From: DRLZ01 sp036478815
GTDB lineage: Bacteria; Pseudomonadota; Gammaproteobacteria; Methylococcales; DRLZ01
Direction: 5' to 3'
Length of the DNA stretch: 16,493 nucleotides
Assembly: GCA_036478815.1 (NCBI GenBank)
Contig: JAZGEP010000115.1
Coordinates: forward strand, 1 to 16,493
How positions within the stretch are numbered: the first letter of the stretch is position 1; every line of letters begins with the position of its first letter. Position numbers and translations under genes: made by a program. The notes beneath the pieces are model-generated. The model made no database searches. It worked only from the letters and a program-made list of their open reading frames with translations, and was not told the origin of the DNA. Shown here piece after piece: positions 15,345-16,493 of the stretch.

Positions 15345-15366
15345 TAATTACGTAATTACGTAATTA
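15343..15366. repeat. Three tandem copies of CGTAATTA
   Basis: Three exact 8-base units run directly on from the right end of the 15256-15344 element and overlap its last two bases. Each unit contains the palindrome TAATTA. It may be a slippage product or repeated target sequence from insertion. Confidence 0.75.
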
Positions 15367-15421
15367 TGATGTTGTTGATTGGCGTGATCACGCTGATACA
15401 GCAGGGGCGACGTCGCAAGGT

Positions 15422-15613
15422 AATGTCATTAAATTACATGGCTATTAACAAGCCACAGGTTGATTCTTATTTGACATTCAATACACAGCTGAAAATATTC
15501 ATCTGGCATAGGAAGCAGCATTATTGCTATCAAAAGTGCTGAAACCAGATGGAAAGCAGCCAAGATTTTCAGTTACCTGTGGTTTGTTAATAGCCATGTA
15601 ATTTAATGACATT
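15422..15613. repeat. 192-bp element with 39-bp inverted ends
   Basis: Arms 15422-15460 and 15575-15613 are inverted copies with one mismatch in 39. Inside, CTGAAAAT and CATCTGG blocks near both ends also mirror each other loosely. Read inward, both arms can encode MSLNYMAINKPQ, and the left frame is open upstream through RRRK. It may be two inverted copies of the end of a transposase gene, or simply long terminal repeats. No complete protein is encoded. Confidence 0.75.
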
Positions 15614-15638
15614 GTCTCCTAGAGTACACTTTGTTTCA

Positions 15639-15968
15639 TTACTTTAAGCTTTGTAAACGTAGTAACTCAGCCTTCATTCTTCCAGATAACATATACCAAA
15701 ACATCTTGAAATCACCCATCAGTGACTTAATCGGATATTTGAATGTGGTCGGTCGGTTTTTTTCGATGACCAAATGACTAAACCATGCCAGTCCATAAGC
15801 GCAAAGAGGATATAAAAAGATAAGATATGGATTGTAAAAAACACTGCCAATACTAATGGGTAGTAGTGTTGAAGTTCCGAAAAAGTGAAAAAGACGTGTT
15901 GCTGGCTTGTTATGTTCGCTTAGGTAAAACGGCCAAAACGTTTCAAAAGACTCAAATTTTTCGTGCAT
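15639..15968 (-). CDS. DUF962/Mpo1-like membrane protein
   Basis: The 109-residue protein matches the short bacterial DUF962 (Mpo1/YGL010w-like) family. The yeast member Mpo1 is a dioxygenase acting on 2-hydroxy fatty acids; whether short bacterial members do so is not known. The pattern FETFWPFYLSEHNKPATRLFHFFGT (about 8-32) is followed by two hydrophobic segments (about 30-45 and 47-66), then AWFSHLVIEKNRPTTFKYP and the conserved MGDFKMF block. Histidines 19, 27 and 65 are in conserved positions and could bind iron. The ATG at 15968 has GGTGAG at a suitable distance. It is a single gene facing the LolA-like cluster, with only repeats between them. Confidence 0.88.
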   Translation of the reverse strand: MHEKFESFETFWPFYLSEHNKPATRLFHFFGTSTLLPISIGSVFYNPYLIFLYPLCAYGLAWFSHLVIEKNRPTTFKYPIKSLMGDFKMFWYMLSGRMKAELLRLQSLK

Positions 15969-16202
15969 TAAATCTCACCACAGCATTAGTAAAGAGTATC
16001 TTGGTTCTACTTTGCCACATCTAACGAAGACTACACAAAAGTTTTTAATACCAGAGTGCGGTGTACGCACCAATCAGTGTTGTTTTATTGTTCTGCTATC
16101 CCAATGGTGTTACGCATCACCTTACAAGTCAACGCAAATGGACTTTTGCCATATTTAACCATAAAAAATAACTCCTGACGTGCCCTATAAAATAGTGTAC
16201 AT
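15969..16202. other. Divergent intergenic region between DUF962 and phosphofructokinase
   Basis: I find no gene here. It must hold the DUF962 promoter on the minus strand, which I could not pick out. A small hairpin GTGCG-GTGTA-CGCAC near 16056-16070 is the only clear structure. Confidence 0.4.
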
Positions 16203-16233
16203 TTGTCAACCTGTAGCATTCTTGCTGTAAAAT
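16203..16233 (+). promoter_or_regulatory. Candidate promoter for the phosphofructokinase gene
   Basis: TTGTCA (16203-16208, five of six) is followed after 17 bases by TGTAAA (16226-16231), or after 19 bases by TAAAAT (16228-16233). Transcription would begin at the edge of the fold-back at 16236-16335, which would then form almost the whole leader. Confidence 0.4.
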
Positions 16234-16235
16234 CC

Positions 16236-16335
16236 TTAGGAGCGAAGATTTAATAACTTCCAGAAGTTTGACGTGGAATTTTGGTTTCCAGAAGGCAAGT
16301 CAAAAGCTGGAAGTTATTAAATCCTCGCTTCTTAA
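16236..16335. repeat. 100-bp fold-back in the phosphofructokinase leader
   Basis: Arms near 16236-16271 and 16299-16335 are inverted copies sharing GATTTAATAACTTCCAG and GCGA[A/G], ending in TTGAC at the loop side, with a few mismatches and an indel. A deleted relative is at 6960-7001, so it is a repeat family and not a one-off hairpin. It ends 27 bases before the phosphofructokinase start and could influence its expression. Confidence 0.7.
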
Positions 16336-16362
16336 ACCAACCATTGATAATAAATTTACTCT

Positions 16363-16493
16363 ATGAATACACCAAAAAAAGTTGCAATTTTAACAGCGGG
16401 TGGTCTTGCTCCGTGTCTTAATTCGGCTATAGGCAGCCTGATTGAACGCTATACCGAAATTGATCCTTCAATCGAAATTATTTGCTATCGCAG
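16363..16493 (+). CDS. 6-phosphofructokinase, probably pyrophosphate-dependent (5' part only)
   Basis: Only the first 43 codons are in the window. The protein starts MNTPKKVAILTAGGLAPCLN and continues SAIGSLIERYTEIDP, the nucleotide/pyrophosphate-binding start of the PfkA superfamily. The GGLAPCLNSAIG motif, in place of the GGDAPGMNA of ATP-dependent PfkA, resembles the pyrophosphate-dependent enzymes of some gammaproteobacteria, including methylotrophs. These run the fructose 6-phosphate step reversibly. The Asp/Gly residues that decide phosphoryl donor lie beyond the window. No Shine-Dalgarno precedes the ATG, and the upstream bases are AT-rich. The gene is complete only past the right edge. 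Confidence 0.72.
   Translation, partial: MNTPKKVAILTAGGLAPCLNSAIGSLIERYTEIDPSIEIICYR

Noticed and set aside
1..16493. CRISPR arrays, tRNA or rRNA genes
   Set aside because: No regularly spaced repeats with unique spacers, and no cloverleaf or rRNA sequence was recognised.

Overview
The window looks like bacterial, most likely gammaproteobacterial, chromosome. It is moderately AT-rich. It carries NADPH-type gltBD, the start of a phosphofructokinase of the apparent pyrophosphate-dependent type, a LemA protein, a DUF2237 protein and a Mpo1-like (DUF962) protein. This placement rests on protein family recognition by eye, and I cannot place the organism below class.

Layout. Positions 158-6251 (minus strand) hold the glutamate synthase operon gltB-gltD, with an 8-base overlap. 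Next comes about 1 kb without a convincing gene, holding remnants of repeats and a possible small RNA. On the plus strand follow an HxlR-type regulator with a good sigma-70 promoter, a pterin carbinolamine dehydratase-like gene, a ferritin-like gene coupled to a DUF2237 gene, and lemA. A compact plus-strand cluster at 11011-15198 then has a MarR regulator, an RND/MMPL-type exporter, a secreted DUF2141 protein and a periplasmic LolA-like protein. A minus-strand DUF962 membrane protein follows, and the window ends inside a phosphofructokinase gene.

How the genes work together. GltB and GltD form the ammonia-assimilating enzyme that makes glutamate from glutamine and 2-oxoglutarate. The RND, DUF2141 and LolA-like genes are tightly spaced, each of the last two with a strong Shine-Dalgarno, so they are probably one transcript. 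They suggest an inner-membrane pump with two exported partners that moves a hydrophobic (lipid-like) substrate, probably under control of the adjacent MarR protein. The substrate is unknown. This is the best candidate for a little-described system.

The other striking feature is the number of fold-back DNA elements between genes. At least six near-palindromes of about 65-190 bp belong to several families, and two families have second, truncated copies inside the window. Two share the central loop TAGARTGACTA (at 40-50 and 9911-9921). They look like small non-autonomous (MITE-like) elements or mobile stem-loops, and no transposase gene is present.
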